Source: Podospora pseudoanserina (Eukaryota; Ascomycota; Sordariomycetes; Sordariales; Podosporaceae). Taken from it: a stretch of DNA of 64,000 nt. The number at the start of each line of letters is the position of its first letter. Within the stretch, counting starts at the first letter, position 1. The notes under the pieces are model-generated. The model made no database searches and was not told the origin of the DNA. It saw only the letters and a list, made by a program, of their open reading frames with translations. The stretch spans positions 1,922,001-1,986,000 of the forward strand of contig NC_085923.1 in assembly GCF_035222485.1 (NCBI RefSeq). Direction: 5' to 3'. Positions 43,601 to 55,003 of the stretch are shown here, piece after piece. The position numbers and the translations under genes are program-made.

Positions 43601-44617
43601 TCAATCCAGATCTTCGTTGGGTTGGTAGATGTGCCGACTGCGGGTAGGGTCTTTGCGCATGGTCTGGCCAGAGCCAGTAAACCCGACTATGCAGCAAGTT
43701 AGCAATCGGTTTCCCATGCAAGTGGACATCAGAAAAGACATACCTCTCCCCTTGACACCCTCCGGCGTGCGGAACATGCTCTCCTTCTTCGCAGCTTTCC
43801 CAAACTTTCCCTTTTGAGTAAACTCCTGCCACTTATTCTTCCCCGCCTCCAGCTCCTTCGTCGCCTTTATCTTCTTGAACTTCGGTTTCGGCTTCTCGTC
43901 TGGGTTGTTCTCCGCCGCGGCCTGCGCCTGGGGGTACATGTCAGCAGGAGCAGACTTGACGATCCCATTGTTCACTGTTGGCGTCGCAGAACCCGAACCG
44001 TAGGCTGGGGTAGATGATGAAGAAGATGGGCCGGCTGTAGGCGCTGTGCTGATCCCATCAGCCTTGCGCTTCTGGGCAGGCATGGGCTTTATATCCTTCG
44101 CTCTCAACGTCTCAACCGTATCATAGCTCTTGAACTTGACAGTGTAAATCGGCGCGGTCTTGGAACCGGTAACTGATGTGATTCTCGCCGGGTAGAAGCC
44201 CTTGTCGCCTGTCGCCCATTTGGCCATCACTGTGTCGTTGACTTGGTAGTTTACAACGACGTCCGACTCCTTCTCCTCGGCCGCTTCGGGGCCGGCTTTC
44301 TTGAAGGCTGGGTGGTTCTCTCGCGACCACTTCTCCTTTGGCGCTGGCGGTGGGGAGGGCTGTCGCTTCGGCGGCGCGGGCGCGGATTTAGGCTTCAACT
44401 CAGCGATGGAATCATTGATCATCTGGATCATGCCCTCAAGGTCACCCTTAAGGGTCTGGAGTTCGGTGTTATCGGGATCATCTTTGAGCGATGTGACGAC
44501 GAGTTCGAGCTGGATTCAGTCGGCTTAGTGACACGGTTCAAGCAGCAGGAGATGGGTAGGGGTTGCACATACCTGATTCTCGTACTCTTGTCTCTCGGCT
44601 TCTAGTTCAGTGCTCAT
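43601..44617 (-). CDS. Tudor-domain splicing factor SPF30/SMNDC1
   Basis: Three exons (44617-44573, 44509-43744, 43686-43601) with introns of 63 and 57 nt give 298 residues. SPF30 is a U2-associated splicing factor needed for tri-snRNP addition; its Tudor domain binds dimethyl-arginine on Sm proteins. The N-terminal helix ELEAERQEYENQLELVV is followed by the Tudor fold at ~101-157 (YQVNDTVMAKWATGDKGFYPARI ... YDTVETLRAKDIKPM). The conserved C-terminal block is NKWQEFTQKGKFGK ... SMFRTPEGVKGRVGFTGSG, with the second intron inside it. A basic KPKFKKIK stretch could be a nuclear signal. The first exon encodes only 15 residues. Confidence 0.9.
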
Positions 44618-45063
44618 GTTGACTGTGTTTTGCACGTGCGGAGATCCAAAGTCGATGGATACTTTACCGTCGTGTCGAAGGATGGCAGTTGAAAAGTTGG
44701 CGGGGCGCGTGATGCTCATTCAACCCAGGATGGGAGACCAGAATAATAAACGCACGGACCATTTCTAGATTCACTTGAACTGGGTTTTCGCACTGTGCTC
44801 GCACTATCATGGACAGGCAAAAGTCTCCTGTCTCAAGAATTATCCTGAAAAGTACGGCATAAAACTGTGGCTGTTTAAAGAGGCAGACTCAGACAGCTCC
44901 AGTAGAAAGAAAAATTTCCAGATTGAGGCAAAGTACAGGTGAGCCAAAGCAGACACAGCTTGAAAAAAGACAGTTGACGAACCAATGTAGTTTATCCACA
45001 AGGAGGCATCTCCATTATATCTTCCATTCTGTCCAGCGCGCATTATATACCTCTAAAGTTTGC
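44618..45063. other. Short intergenic region, SPF30 promoter / BFR2 3' flank
   Basis: About 450 bp between two minus-strand genes. No gene, repeat or RNA was seen. Confidence 0.5.
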
Positions 45064-46968
45064 TCAGCTCCTGAACAACTTCAACCCCGCCTCCTCAAGG
45101 CTAACACCACCCATCTCCTCGTCGTCGTCCTCCTCTTCTTCCTTGTCATCCTCCTCCTTGAGTGCCAGCTTTTGCCCAAACAGTGCCCCAAACAACCGAT
45201 CAATAGCATGTTCTTCCCATTGTCTCCTGTCCTCGGGCGCCATGAAGTTTTGGAGCTTCTCATGCACTGTATACCGCAGCTTTCTCCCCTTGCTAGCTTT
45301 TCTATCCACCTGCTTCCGTACCTTGGCCTCCTTCAAGGCAGCCCATCTCACAGTAGTGACCGACTCTCCTGGAGCACCAGTGTCCGCAGAGCGCTGGTCA
45401 ACCAACTCCTTGAGCAGCAATTGGTAAAAGTCGGCATCGTCGTAGATCTCGACGTCTTCTTCCACCTTCTTGGCGGCTTGGGCAGGAGCGCAGGAGCGGG
45501 GGATACGGGCGCGCTTGACAAGACGATCCGAGGAGACAAGCTGACTGTCGAGGGCGGAAAGAAGAGTTTGAGATTCGTTCTTGACGAGGTTGCGGGTTGC
45601 GGCGCCGGTGGTCGTGTTCTTCTTGACTCTTTCGGACCACTTCTCTAGGACCTTGCGTCTGTGAGCAAGGGCGACTTCCTCGGTGGCAAGCATATTCTCC
45701 CATATCTCTTGGCTGGAAGTGTCGACATCGATGGTATCCCTCTTTCTCTTCTCGCCAACCTTGGCACGGGCCTGTTCGGGCAGGAAGCTGGTGCGGACAC
45801 TATCGATTGTATTCCAGAGCTTGACAGCGGCCTCCTCGGCTGCTTGGTACGGCTTGTTGGAGATTTCTTGGTTGTTTTCCACCTCGTTGAAGGTGTTGGA
45901 GGCAACCAGAGCTTTTTGGAGGCGAATGCGGAGGTTGAGGATGGAGTCAAAGGCGCGGCGCTGGACGCGGACGGCCATCCCCTTGTCAGCGTCTGCTTTG
46001 GCAGCCTGAGACATGGCAGAGACAATGGACTTTTTGTCTTCCTTGAGGGCTTCGCGAAGCTTGGAATTGTCGGGGTCTTCGTTGAACTTTTTGTCGTTCT
46101 TGAGGGCCCTGCGGAAGTCGTCTTGGTCGTCGTCGTCGTCCTCCTCCTCCTCCTCCTCCTCATCTTCATCCTCGTCGTCATTGCCCTCCTCACCCTCTTC
46201 GCTATCCTCCTCTGAGTCGTCAGACCCTTCTCCCGCCTCCAAGTCAAACATCTCGTTTCCATCCGCCACCGAGTCGTATTCCTCAGAGTCATATTCCTCA
46301 GAGTCCTCCTCTTCATCTTCCTCCTCAGAGTCCTCATCTTCTTCCTCGCCTTTATCCTCCTCACCCGAAGAAGTCATGAAATCAGCAGCCGTCGGCCTTT
46401 TGGAAATCCTCCCCTTGGTCTTCAGCTCCTCTTTCGCCTTCCCATTCGCCTTCGCCTTCTCTAACTTAGGCTTAGAGCTAGCACGGAAGACATAGTCCCT
46501 GAATCTTTCCTCATCACTTTCGCCAAGCGCATTGTCGCTATCAATCTCGAAGTCGTCGTCAAAGTTCTGATCGCGCTCGAGGTCGGCCATGGAGGGATCG
46601 TCAAACTCTTCTTCCTCTTCATCCTCTTCATCATCATACTCATCACTACTCTGTTCCAGCGCCGCTCGACTCACCCGCGCGCCGCGGTATTCAGGGCCGA
46701 GCTTGATGCCTTCTTTCTCGCGGAGTTTGCTCTTGCTATTCCATAACCACCGTCAGCATTTGCGCAGCCAAACACTCGCTTTCCAATTAACATACCCGAC
46801 AGCAACATAGTGCTCCGTCCCCGCCAACTCATCCTCCGACTCGTCGCTCCCACTGCGCTCATCTTCGGATTGAGGCTCGTTCTCAATGTCGAAATCCCTT
46901 GCGATAACCTTCTCGTCGAACTGCGCGAACCGCTTCGAGGGCTTTACTTTCTTTGCTACTGGCGCCAT
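45064..46968 (-). CDS. BFR2: BFR2/AATF ribosome biogenesis protein
   Basis: Two exons (46968-46796, 46735-45064; intron 60 nt, donor GTATGT) give 614 residues. Bfr2 is a nucleolar SSU-processome component needed for early 18S rRNA cleavage; the animal homologue is AATF/Che-1. Joined N-terminal sequence reads EHYVAVGKSKLREKEGIKLGP, the conserved block of the family. A very acidic region with Glu/Asp/Ser runs spans ~85-265. The AATF leucine-zipper-like helical part follows, and the C-terminal TRAUB domain contains RKASKGRKLRYTVHEKLQNF and AIDRLFGALFGQKL. The start is shared with a 386-bp divergent promoter to IND1. Purely acidic repeats make antisense Ser-rich frames that are shadows. Confidence 0.94.
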
Positions 46969-47354
46969 TGTTTGCTGATTGGTAGGCACACTGCTTGCTA
47001 CCTGGGAAAGTTGCAGCTTTTGGGGATCCTGAATCTGCAATGCGCAAGCAAAGCATCCACTTGCAAGTAAATTTTTGGTAGAGCGGATCGAGGATATTTT
47101 GGCGGTGGAAAAAGGCAGAATTTGCTGCATGTAGGGGAGTGGGGTCACTGTGTGGAGGTTACTGTGCGCGCACTGGGAAGAGGTACAGGGGTGAGAGCTC
47201 TTGGTTTGAGCATTTGGTTGATGTAGGTACATTCGTATGAGAACAACATGATGGGTATCACGACATAATTTTGGCGACTTATTATTTAAAATTCTTCAAA
47301 AATCATCAGTCGAACCCACCATGATAACGACATAACTTCCAAAACCCTTTGACA
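46969..47354. promoter_or_regulatory. 386-bp divergent promoter, BFR2 / IND1
   Basis: The start codons of two genes on opposite strands are 386 bp apart, so both promoters share this segment. AT-rich core near 47266-47300. No named site was identified. Confidence 0.55.
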
Positions 47355-48378
47355 ATGCCAACAAAACTCCCCCCTTCGACCCTGTTGGTCCCCAGGAGGT
47401 TCTTCTCATCAACCACGCCAAAACATAGCCATGAGAACCCTCTTGTAAGTCAACCCTCAAGCCAAACCACACCTCTCCCCTCTCTTCACCATCCCACTAA
47501 CAAACTCCCAGGGCCTCCCCCAAAAAGGCACCATCCCCCGCTTCCAACGCGGCCTCCCAGCCAAACGCCCCATCCCCTCAGTCGCCCACATCATCGCCAT
47601 CTCTTCCGCCAAAGGCGGCGTAGGCAAATCCACCATCGCAGCCAACCTCTCCCTCGCCTTCACCCGCCTAGGCCACCGCACCGGCCTCCTCGACACCGAC
47701 CTCTTCGGCCCCTCCGTACCAACCCTCTTCTCCCTCAACTCCCCCCCGAACCTCACCCCCAAAAACCAGCTCATCCCCCTGACCAACTACGGCGTCAAGA
47801 CAATGTCAATAGGGTACCTCATCGGCTCCGAATCCGCCCCCATCGTCTGGCGAGGACCCATGCTTCTAAAGGCTATACAACAACTCCTACACGACGTGGA
47901 CTGGTCGCCTGGGTTGGATGTTTTAGTTCTTGACCTGCCGCCTGGGACGGGTGATGTTCAATTGTCGATCACGCAGCAGATACCACTATCGGGGGCGGTT
48001 ATCGTCACGACGCCGCACACGCTGGCTGTCAAGGACGCTGTGAAGGGGGTGGAGATGTTTGAAAAGGTGAATGTACCTGTTCTGGGGTTGGTGCAGAATA
48101 TGAGTTTGTTTACTTGTCCCTGTTGCAGCACAAAGACACCTGTGTTTGGGGGGACGGAGGGGGTGAACAAGATGTGTGAGGATTATGGTATGGAGTTTTT
48201 GGGGGATGTACCGCTCCATCCTAATATCGGGGAGGATGCGAGCAGAGGGAAGCCGACGGTGGTGGCGGAGCCGGAGTCGGAGAGGGCGGGGGTGTTTATG
48301 GATGTTGCGAGAAGGTTGGGGGAGAAGATTGGGTTGGGAGGGGGGAGTGGGGACGAGGTGATGGGAGGAAAAGCGTGA
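47355..48378 (+). CDS. Mitochondrial Fe-S P-loop ATPase IND1/NUBPL (Mrp family)
   Basis: Two exons (47355-47444, 47512-48378; 67-nt intron, donor GTAAGT) give 318 residues. IND1 delivers Fe-S clusters for assembly of respiratory complex I in mitochondria. The first exon is a presequence (PTKLPPSTLLVPRRFFSS). The deviant Walker A KGGVGKS is at 64-70. LDLPPGTGDVQLS and the conserved VTTPHTLAVKDAVKG follow. C232-P-C-C235 in FTCPCCS gives the CxxC pair that ligates the bridging cluster. Length and presequence favour IND1 over cytosolic Nbp35/Cfd1. Most yeasts without complex I lack this gene; its presence fits a filamentous ascomycete. Confidence 0.93.
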
Positions 48379-48965
48379 GGGCGGGGGTATAGGATATGTG
48401 ACTGGATGAGGGGTGTATAATATTGTATAAGTGACTGATAAAGGAGACAGACGCTGTAAGATTGGTTGGTGTATGTGAGATGGTCATGTCCAGATCGAAA
48501 ACCTCATCTATTCTACCAGGCAACTAAGAAACAGGCTCCTCAAACCTCAAACATACGTACAGAGACACCTTTTGAGACTTGCGAGCAACTCTGTAAAAGG
48601 TAATCTAGGTAGCACAAGATGGTGACACTGATCACCTTATCCTTTTCCTCACTCTCATCTAACATTGTTTTTTTTTTTTTTTTAACGAGCAATCCAATAT
48701 TCGGGGATGTGTTACATAAAACCCCAGTTTTATCCCATCCCCTGTCAAACCATTTCCCCATATATATATATATACATATATCTTGGCAAAACACACTTAA
48801 ATCTCACCAAAGTAAACACCAACCTTTCCACCGGCTTTTCTTCCACATTTCTCACCAACACCACAAGCCTACTTTTCCGCAGCACTAATCCAGGAGATAC
48901 TGTATGTTTTCCATTTCACCACTCCACCCCCCTCACTAACCTTTGTCAGTCCCCCCCCCTCCTCA
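48379..48965. other. Intergenic region with T run and TA repeat
   Basis: About 590 bp. T run near 48668-48683 and a TATA-type repeat at about 48761-48780, both plausible promoter or leader elements of the four-TM gene. Confidence 0.5.
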
Positions 48966-49376
48966 ATGACAACCCCCGTCCCTACTCCCCTCCTTAAACT
49001 CCCCCTCCTCCTCCACCTCCTGACCGAAACCCCCGCCTCCCTCTCCTTTTTGTTCTTCCCCCATTCCCAACTCCCCTCCGCATCCCCCCAAGCCCTCCTC
49101 ATCCTCCAAAACTACGGCGGCCTCCTCCTCTCGACCAACCTAATCACCCTCATCTTCCTCCTCCGACCAAACTTCGACTCTTTATCTGCGCTTGTGGCGC
49201 TGTCACTGGGGAGTTACCACATCTGGCCTATCTACCGGGCTTGTGCCCGGCTCAACCTCGCACAAGGGAAGAGGAAAAACGAAGAGAAAATCCTGGGGGG
49301 ACCGGTGGTGCACTTTTGGGTTCATGTCTTTTGTCTAGTTTCGCTGGTCGGGAGTGGGGTTTTTGGGCTGGGGTGA
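48966..49376 (+). CDS. Small four-TM membrane protein of unknown function
   Basis: A single-exon frame of 136 residues with four hydrophobic stretches: KLPLLLHLLTE ... LSFLFF, QALLILQNYGGLLLSTNLITLIFLL, SLSALVALSLGSYHIWPIY and VHFWVHVFCLVSLVGSGVFG. A short basic loop (KRKNEEK) sits between the third and fourth segments. ATG 48966 directly precedes the first hydrophobic segment. I do not recognise a named family. The layout resembles small fungal-specific integral membrane proteins. Codons end mostly in C in the first half and G in the second, as in the neighbours, which supports coding. Confidence 0.7.
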   Translation: MTTPVPTPLLKLPLLLHLLTETPASLSFLFFPHSQLPSASPQALLILQNYGGLLLSTNLITLIFLLRPNFDSLSALVALSLGSYHIWPIYRACARLNLAQGKRKNEEKILGGPVVHFWVHVFCLVSLVGSGVFGLG

Positions 49377-50671
49377 GACATCAATGATACGGTGAAAGTG
49401 ACTTGACAGGACGGGGTTCTTGGTTATGGATGAAAGATAGGTGATGGGGTTGAAAGAGTAGGCAAACAGGTCTTCAAAGATGGTTGGTAGACACGCTGTT
49501 TATTCCCCCCAAAAAAAAAAAAAAAAAAAAAAAAAAGTGCGAGCAGACGGCACGCCACACACCTTTTACCCAGTCAAAGGTTTCCTATTTATTCTACCCC
49601 AGGTAGAAAGACTTTCTCGTCGTGGAAAATGCAAAGTTGTGGCACGGCAGAGATACACATGTTGTGCAACTTTAGCTTCCGAGATCAACGCCTCACCACC
49701 ACAGACATCTAGGGAGATAAAATCATGACAGACACTGGCGCCGAGCGGTGTCACAATACATCACCATAAACATCAGATACAAACCTCTCTATGCCGTACC
49801 AATCCCCTACCTAATAACAACACATCAAGCACCCGAGAACACAAACATCATAAAAATACAATCTTGTCCTATCTTCATACTTGACATAAGTTCCAGAACA
49901 CTGACTTTTCCTTCTCATCCACCAAGAGCCAGTCCTCCACACCATCACTAGAGAACCGCACTGATACACACAGATAGAAGAAACGACCGAGAGGGGGGTA
50001 TTTGGTGATTGTGTGATGCCATTTTTGTCTTTGTCATCCGAGCCCATAACAGCTCCCGAAAAATTCCCAACCACCCCAGGAAAAACAACCGTAGAACGCC
50101 AGTCCCGAGAGTCGGTTGATGAGATAAAAACAAATAAAAAAAACACAATTATCCCGTCCCCCCTGCCCCAAATCCTTGTTGTTGTTGTTGTTGTTGTTGT
50201 TGTTGATGTTGCTGGTGAGTGAGTAGTAGTGGTGATAATCTGCAAAGATGGCCGCGCCATTTTGCAAACATAAAAAAGAGAAAAAGGACAAAAAAATGTT
50301 CCTTCCTTCCCCTCCATCCCATACTAAAAAAACTCCCACCAGCCAAATCATAAGCAAGTCTACCGCAAGTTACATGACCATAACGTATCAATGTCATAGC
50401 AAATGCCACGATAATCATCTCGTTAGCTGTGCGCCCTCGTTTCATAACCTCCCGAAAGAAAAATCCCTTCCGATGCCGAACCTCCTCGACCGGGCACGTT
50501 GGACGAGAAGAACATCATGTTGCGCTGCTAAAGCTGGTATCAAAAACTTTTCCCGACCCCCTTGCGCAAGATCGACCGAGAAGAACCGAAAGGAAACAGA
50601 TAAGAAAGCGCATCCCCAAAGGAAAAAAGTCGGGCTTGCTGTGCGAATCATTCGTATTCGTGTCGCCGCAT
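49377..50671. other. Convergent 3' region with A run and TTG repeat
   Basis: About 1.3 kb between stop codons on opposite strands. Holds a 26-nt A run (49511-49536) and a (TTG)n repeat at about 50176-50205, which creates Asn- or Gln-rich frames that are not genes. Confidence 0.55.
50176..50205. repeat. (TTG)n microsatellite
   Basis: About ten TTG units in non-coding DNA downstream of PAB1. Confidence 0.9.
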
Positions 50672-53000
50672 CTAAGCCTTCTCCTCGGCCTTCTCCTCGG
50701 CCTTGGGCTCCTCACCCTTGGCCTCGCCAGTGGCTTGAGTCTTGACGTACTCGTCATAGACGTTCATGGCCTCGCCGACCTTGGCGTTGAGAGCAGCCTC
50801 ATCCTCGATGCTAGAGTCAAAAGGTTAGCACAGTGTTCTTCAATGCCACAGAAACAAGCGGAAGAGCTTACAGGTTGATGAGCTCCTGGTTCTCCATCTC
50901 CAAGAGCATGCCGGTGATTTTGCCAGCGAGCTCGGGCTGGATGGCCTGGATCTTGGGGAAGAGGCTCTCGCCGAGGATCTGCTTCTGCTGGGCAGGAGAA
51001 GCGGCAGCGGCGAGCTGGGTGTGGAGAACAGCGGCGATGTTCACATCGGCGGGACCAGCGGAGGGAGCACCGCCACGGCCGCCGGCAAAGCCACCGCGGT
51101 TGCCGCCGGCACCACGGCCCATGCCGTTCTGGGATCTGCCGTTGGGAGGGAAGCCGGCGACGGGGCCACCGGGGATCTGAGGAGGCATGCCCTGCACGCC
51201 ACGAGGGCCAGGACCGCCACGGCCACCTTGGATAGCAGCAGCCTGGATCTGCTGCATGGCAGCAAGGAACTGAGGGTTATTGGGCTGGGCAAAGTTGGGA
51301 GGGAAAGCACCCATGGGGTAGATGGGCATCTGCTGGGGAGGCATGCCGCCACGGCCGCCCTGCTGACCAGCGTAGGGAGGGTACTGGCCGGGACGACCAC
51401 CCTGGGGAGGGATGCCCATAGCTCCCTGAGCGAAGGGCATGCCGCGGCCGCCGGCGGGGGGCATAAAGCCAGGCTGCTGCCCGGGAGCATAGTAAACTGG
51501 CTGTTGCATAAACTGCTGAGGAATACCAGCCTGGGCGGCAGCCTGCTGCATGCGGAGCTGGTTGCGGGCTTGGATGCTGGCCTCGAGCTGGCTCTTGCGA
51601 ACATCCTTGCGCTGAGCGAGAGCGACGTAGAGGGGCTTGTTGTCAATCATGCGCTGGTTCATCTCGGTGACGGCCTTGGTGGCATCGTCGGGGTTGCTGA
51701 AGCAGACGAAACCGAAGCCCTTGCTCTTGCCGAGCTTGCGCTTCTCCTTGGACTCGGCCTTCTTCTCGGCGGTTTCGCCCTCCTTCTCCTCCTCGCCCTC
51801 CTTCTTGTTCTCCTTGTCCTTCTCATCCTCAGCGGCGGACTCAACTACGCTGTCGCGCATGACCTTGGCTGAGGTGATGGGGCCGTACTCGGAGAACATC
51901 TGGCGGAGCTTGTCATCATCAACATCATCTCCGAGGTTCTTGATGTAGAGGTTGACGCCTTGGTATTTGTTAGCCTTCTCCTGGCGAGCAGCCTCATAAG
52001 ACCTGCGGAGCTCCTCCTCGCGCTCGTGCTTCTTCTGGGCACGGCCGACATACAGCTCCTGACCACGGAAATCCTTGCCGTTGAGCTCCTCAACAGCCTT
52101 GGAAGCAGCTTCGTGAGTAGTGAAGTTGACAAAGCCAAAGCCACGGCTCTTGCCTTCGTCAGAGCGGGCAAGGGAGGAGGAGGTGACATCGCCGTACTTG
52201 GCGAAGAGCTCACGGAACTCCTCGTCGGTGACCTCGGCGGGGATGTTCTTGACGTAGACGTTGGTGAAGTTGGCCTTCATCTCCTCAAACTTGCTCTGGC
52301 GATCCTTCTTGGGGATGTGGTAGCCGACATAGACCTTCTTCTCGTTGAGAAGCATGCCGTTGACATGCTTGATGGCGTTGGCGGCAGCCTCGTCGGTCTC
52401 GTAGTGAACGAAACCGTAACCCTTGGAGTTGCCGTTCTCGTCCTGGGCGACCTTGCAGCTCAGGATGTTACCGAAAGCAGCGAAGGTGTCGTGAAGCGCC
52501 TTGTTGTCGATGGCGACATCAAGGTTCTTAATAAAGACGTTGCCCTGGCCAGTCTTGCGCAGAGCAGGGTCACGCTGAGACCACATGATGCGGCAGGGGC
52601 GGCCCTTGATGAGAGTGTAGTTGAGGTCCTCGAGGGCCTTCTCGCCGTCGGCAGTGGCATTGTAGTTCACATAGGCATAGCCGAGAGAGCGACGAGTGAC
52701 GGCGTCGCGGCAGACACGAATCGAGGCAACGGAGCCGATCTGGGAGAAGAGCTCGAAGAGCATGGCCTCAGTCACAGACGGGTCCAGCTCGCCGACGTAG
52801 AGGGAGGCCGAGGACTGGGGGTGAGGAGCGGCCGAGTTGGGGGTAGGGCCGGCGCCCTCCTGGTCCTCGTTCTGGAACTGGCCAGCAGCCACGTTGGTAT
52901 CGATGGCGGGGGCATTGCGGTTCTCACCGCCGTTGAGGCTAGTGTTGCCGAGATCAGCGGCAAGCTGGTCGACAGCGCCAGAGGCAACGGGAGCGGCCAT
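50672..53000 (-). CDS. PAB1: Poly(A)-binding protein
   Basis: Two exons (53000-50872, 50810-50672; 61-nt intron, donor GTAAGC) give 755 residues, longer than yeast Pab1 (577). It binds mRNA poly(A) tails and links translation initiation and deadenylation. Four RRMs are visible: ~66-143 (LYVGELD), 154-231 ([15 protein letters not shown]), 247-324 ([15 protein letters not shown]) and 350-464 ([15 protein letters not shown]). RRM4 carries an acidic/Lys-rich insert of ~40 residues at 385-423. A Pro/Gly/Gln/Met-rich linker leads to the MLLE peptide-binding domain ([24 protein letters not shown]), which the intron interrupts. The start is the ATG just before AAPVASG. Codon use is strongly C-ending, as for an abundant protein. 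Confidence 0.96.
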
Positions 53001-55003
53001 TATGATAGCTGGGTCTAGAAGATGAGTGGACACGGTCAGTGATCTGTGGGAGCTGTGTCTTTGTGGAGAATTTGTTGTTCGCGTGTTGGGTGGTGGGGGT
53101 GCCAGCGGAGGGGTCGCTGGCGATGGTGGTGGTGGGTGGACGATCATCTCGAGGTTCCAAAATGTTCAAACGTGATGATGGATGGATAGAAGAAGGGCAA
53201 TGTGGTGGCTCTCGCACTTTGAGACAGAGGGCTTTTGTAGGCAACACTGCTGCCTGCAGTAAACTCTAACTCCAGCCATCTGCTGTCTCAAAGTTCGAGG
53301 CAAAAGTGTGTGGGAAAGTTAGTCGTTTGTCCGCGAGTCTAAAACGTACCTGATGCTTGGAATGAGGTGTTCCTGCAAATAAGTTACCGTACGCAAAGTG
53401 TAGCGACGGTAGACAAAGAAGATGGTTCCTTTCCTACGGAGGTGGACGAGTAGTTCGCGAGAGAAGTCGGACGCGGTCGTCGGATGGTCGGCGGGGCGGC
53501 AGAAGAGGATGGGCTTTCTTTTTTTCTTTTTTTTTTCTGTCTGGTTTTGGGTCGTGGTGTCGTAGGGGCTACTTTTATTGGTTTTTTCAAATTTTTTTTG
53601 GCTGTTTTATGGGAGGCTCAGAAAAGAAGTAGACAAGAACATACGTGGTGTCGTACTGGTCTCGCTCCTTTTTCTGGTGGTGTTGTGGAAAGAATCCAGA
53701 GATAAAGGTTTTTGATCGATTGATGAAGAAAGGGAAAAGAGGGCTTCGATGGCTCCTGCGGAGACAGATTTTTCTGCCAATTCGGGGTCATGGTTTCTGC
53801 CCACAAACCGCAAATATCGCCCTAACCGAATGCCACCCCGCTTTTAGAGGCCACTTTCACCTGCCAGCTATTCACCTGCCAACCTACCTTCACCTGCCAA
53901 CAAAGACAGCAACTGACAGCCAGCCTGTCAACAATGCTAAGGTGCCAACACAATAGACAGCAGGAAACTCAATGACTGACTTAAGGTAGCCACTAAGCAT
54001 CCTATGGCTCAGAAACGCTGGATGCGGTCTCTGAAGAGGATAGGATATGTATATCTAAGGTATCCCTATATCGGGTCGCCGCACACCGCCGCTAGCGCAA
54101 AACTTCAAACTTCAAACTTCACTTCAAACTTTCTTTCCCGCAGAAGTGGCGGGGCTTGTCGCCTTATCGTTATCAGTGGGGCTCTTCAATCAGCATTTCG
54201 TAGGTAGACGCCCCATCCCCCACCTTCCATTTTGATGGCTTGACAGCTCGGGGGCTTGTGCAGGGCAGTCTTGCGCAGCTAGGTCATGCTGTGTCAGCAA
54301 AATAGAAGCTACAAGATACTGTGCGCCGTAGAAGTGTGTTCCATTCCCTTGCCCGTGCCTATATAGGTAAGGTGTTAAAAATCCGATCAGGGTTTTCAGG
54401 GTCCCGTCGCTGTTGCAGATGCACACTGCAGCAGCGCTCCTGCCCTCTGAGAATGCAGCATGAGTAATCCAGGGTCTGCCGGGGGCAGTAGCTAAGAAGC
54501 AGTGACATCAGCTCCGGCTTGGACCTCCCGCTCCGGCTTCACTCAACCCCGCTGCACTTGAGTAGGTACCTGAATCTTAATCATTTTCAAAGACCTCTGG
54601 GCTGCCCGAGGCTGAGACTCCCCTCCAGTTCCCACTGGTCGATCCTGCAGCCACAGCCTACCTATTTAGTTATCTCCGGTCGGTGTGGCTCGGCGCTCAA
54701 GGACCGCCTCCTAGTGGTGCCTTAACGGCATTTCCAGGTCGGAGTGGGAACGTTCTCGAAGCTCTGGGGCGGCATCCCTATTCACCAACACTACATACTT
54801 CTCGCTGCACCTGCCCTTATTTCGAGCTCCCAAGACGTGAGAAGCGGCATAGCAGTTATCTAACCTACTAATTTTCTCCAACAAACCAAACCCACCACGA
54901 CTGTTGCCCTACATCTACCCCATCATCCCTCCTTTATGCTGAATAACCGATCGATACACCCATCATTCCTTCGATCTCCCCGTCTCGGGCAACATCAACA
55001 GCC
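53001..55003. other. 2-kb divergent region between PAB1 and HUL5
   Basis: Promoters of two outward-facing genes. The PAB1 side is CT/GA-rich and probably holds a long 5' UTR, possibly with an intron whose acceptor (CTTCTAG) lies just before the ATG near 53016. Short direct repeats of TTCACCTGCCA occur at about 53848-53905. No gene is seen. Confidence 0.5.
53848..53905. repeat. Short direct repeats TTCACCTGCCA
   Basis: Three copies of the core TTCACCTGCCA within about 60 bp in the PAB1-HUL5 intergenic region. Confidence 0.75.

Noticed and set aside
42945-43832. 295-residue minus-strand frame near SPF30
   Set aside because: It overlaps SPF30 exons in a different frame, contains no domain and has no splice partner.
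45661-46495. Ser-run and Leu/Val-run frames opposite BFR2
   Set aside because: Products of reading the acidic Glu/Asp/Ser codon repeats on the other strand.
50034-50445. Asn- or Gln-run frames near 50.2 kb
   Set aside because: Generated by the TTG microsatellite, with no flanking protein-like sequence.
51021-53018. Long plus-strand frames opposite PAB1 (283 and 352 residues)
   Set aside because: Leu/Gly/Val-rich antisense shadows of the codon-biased PAB1 gene.
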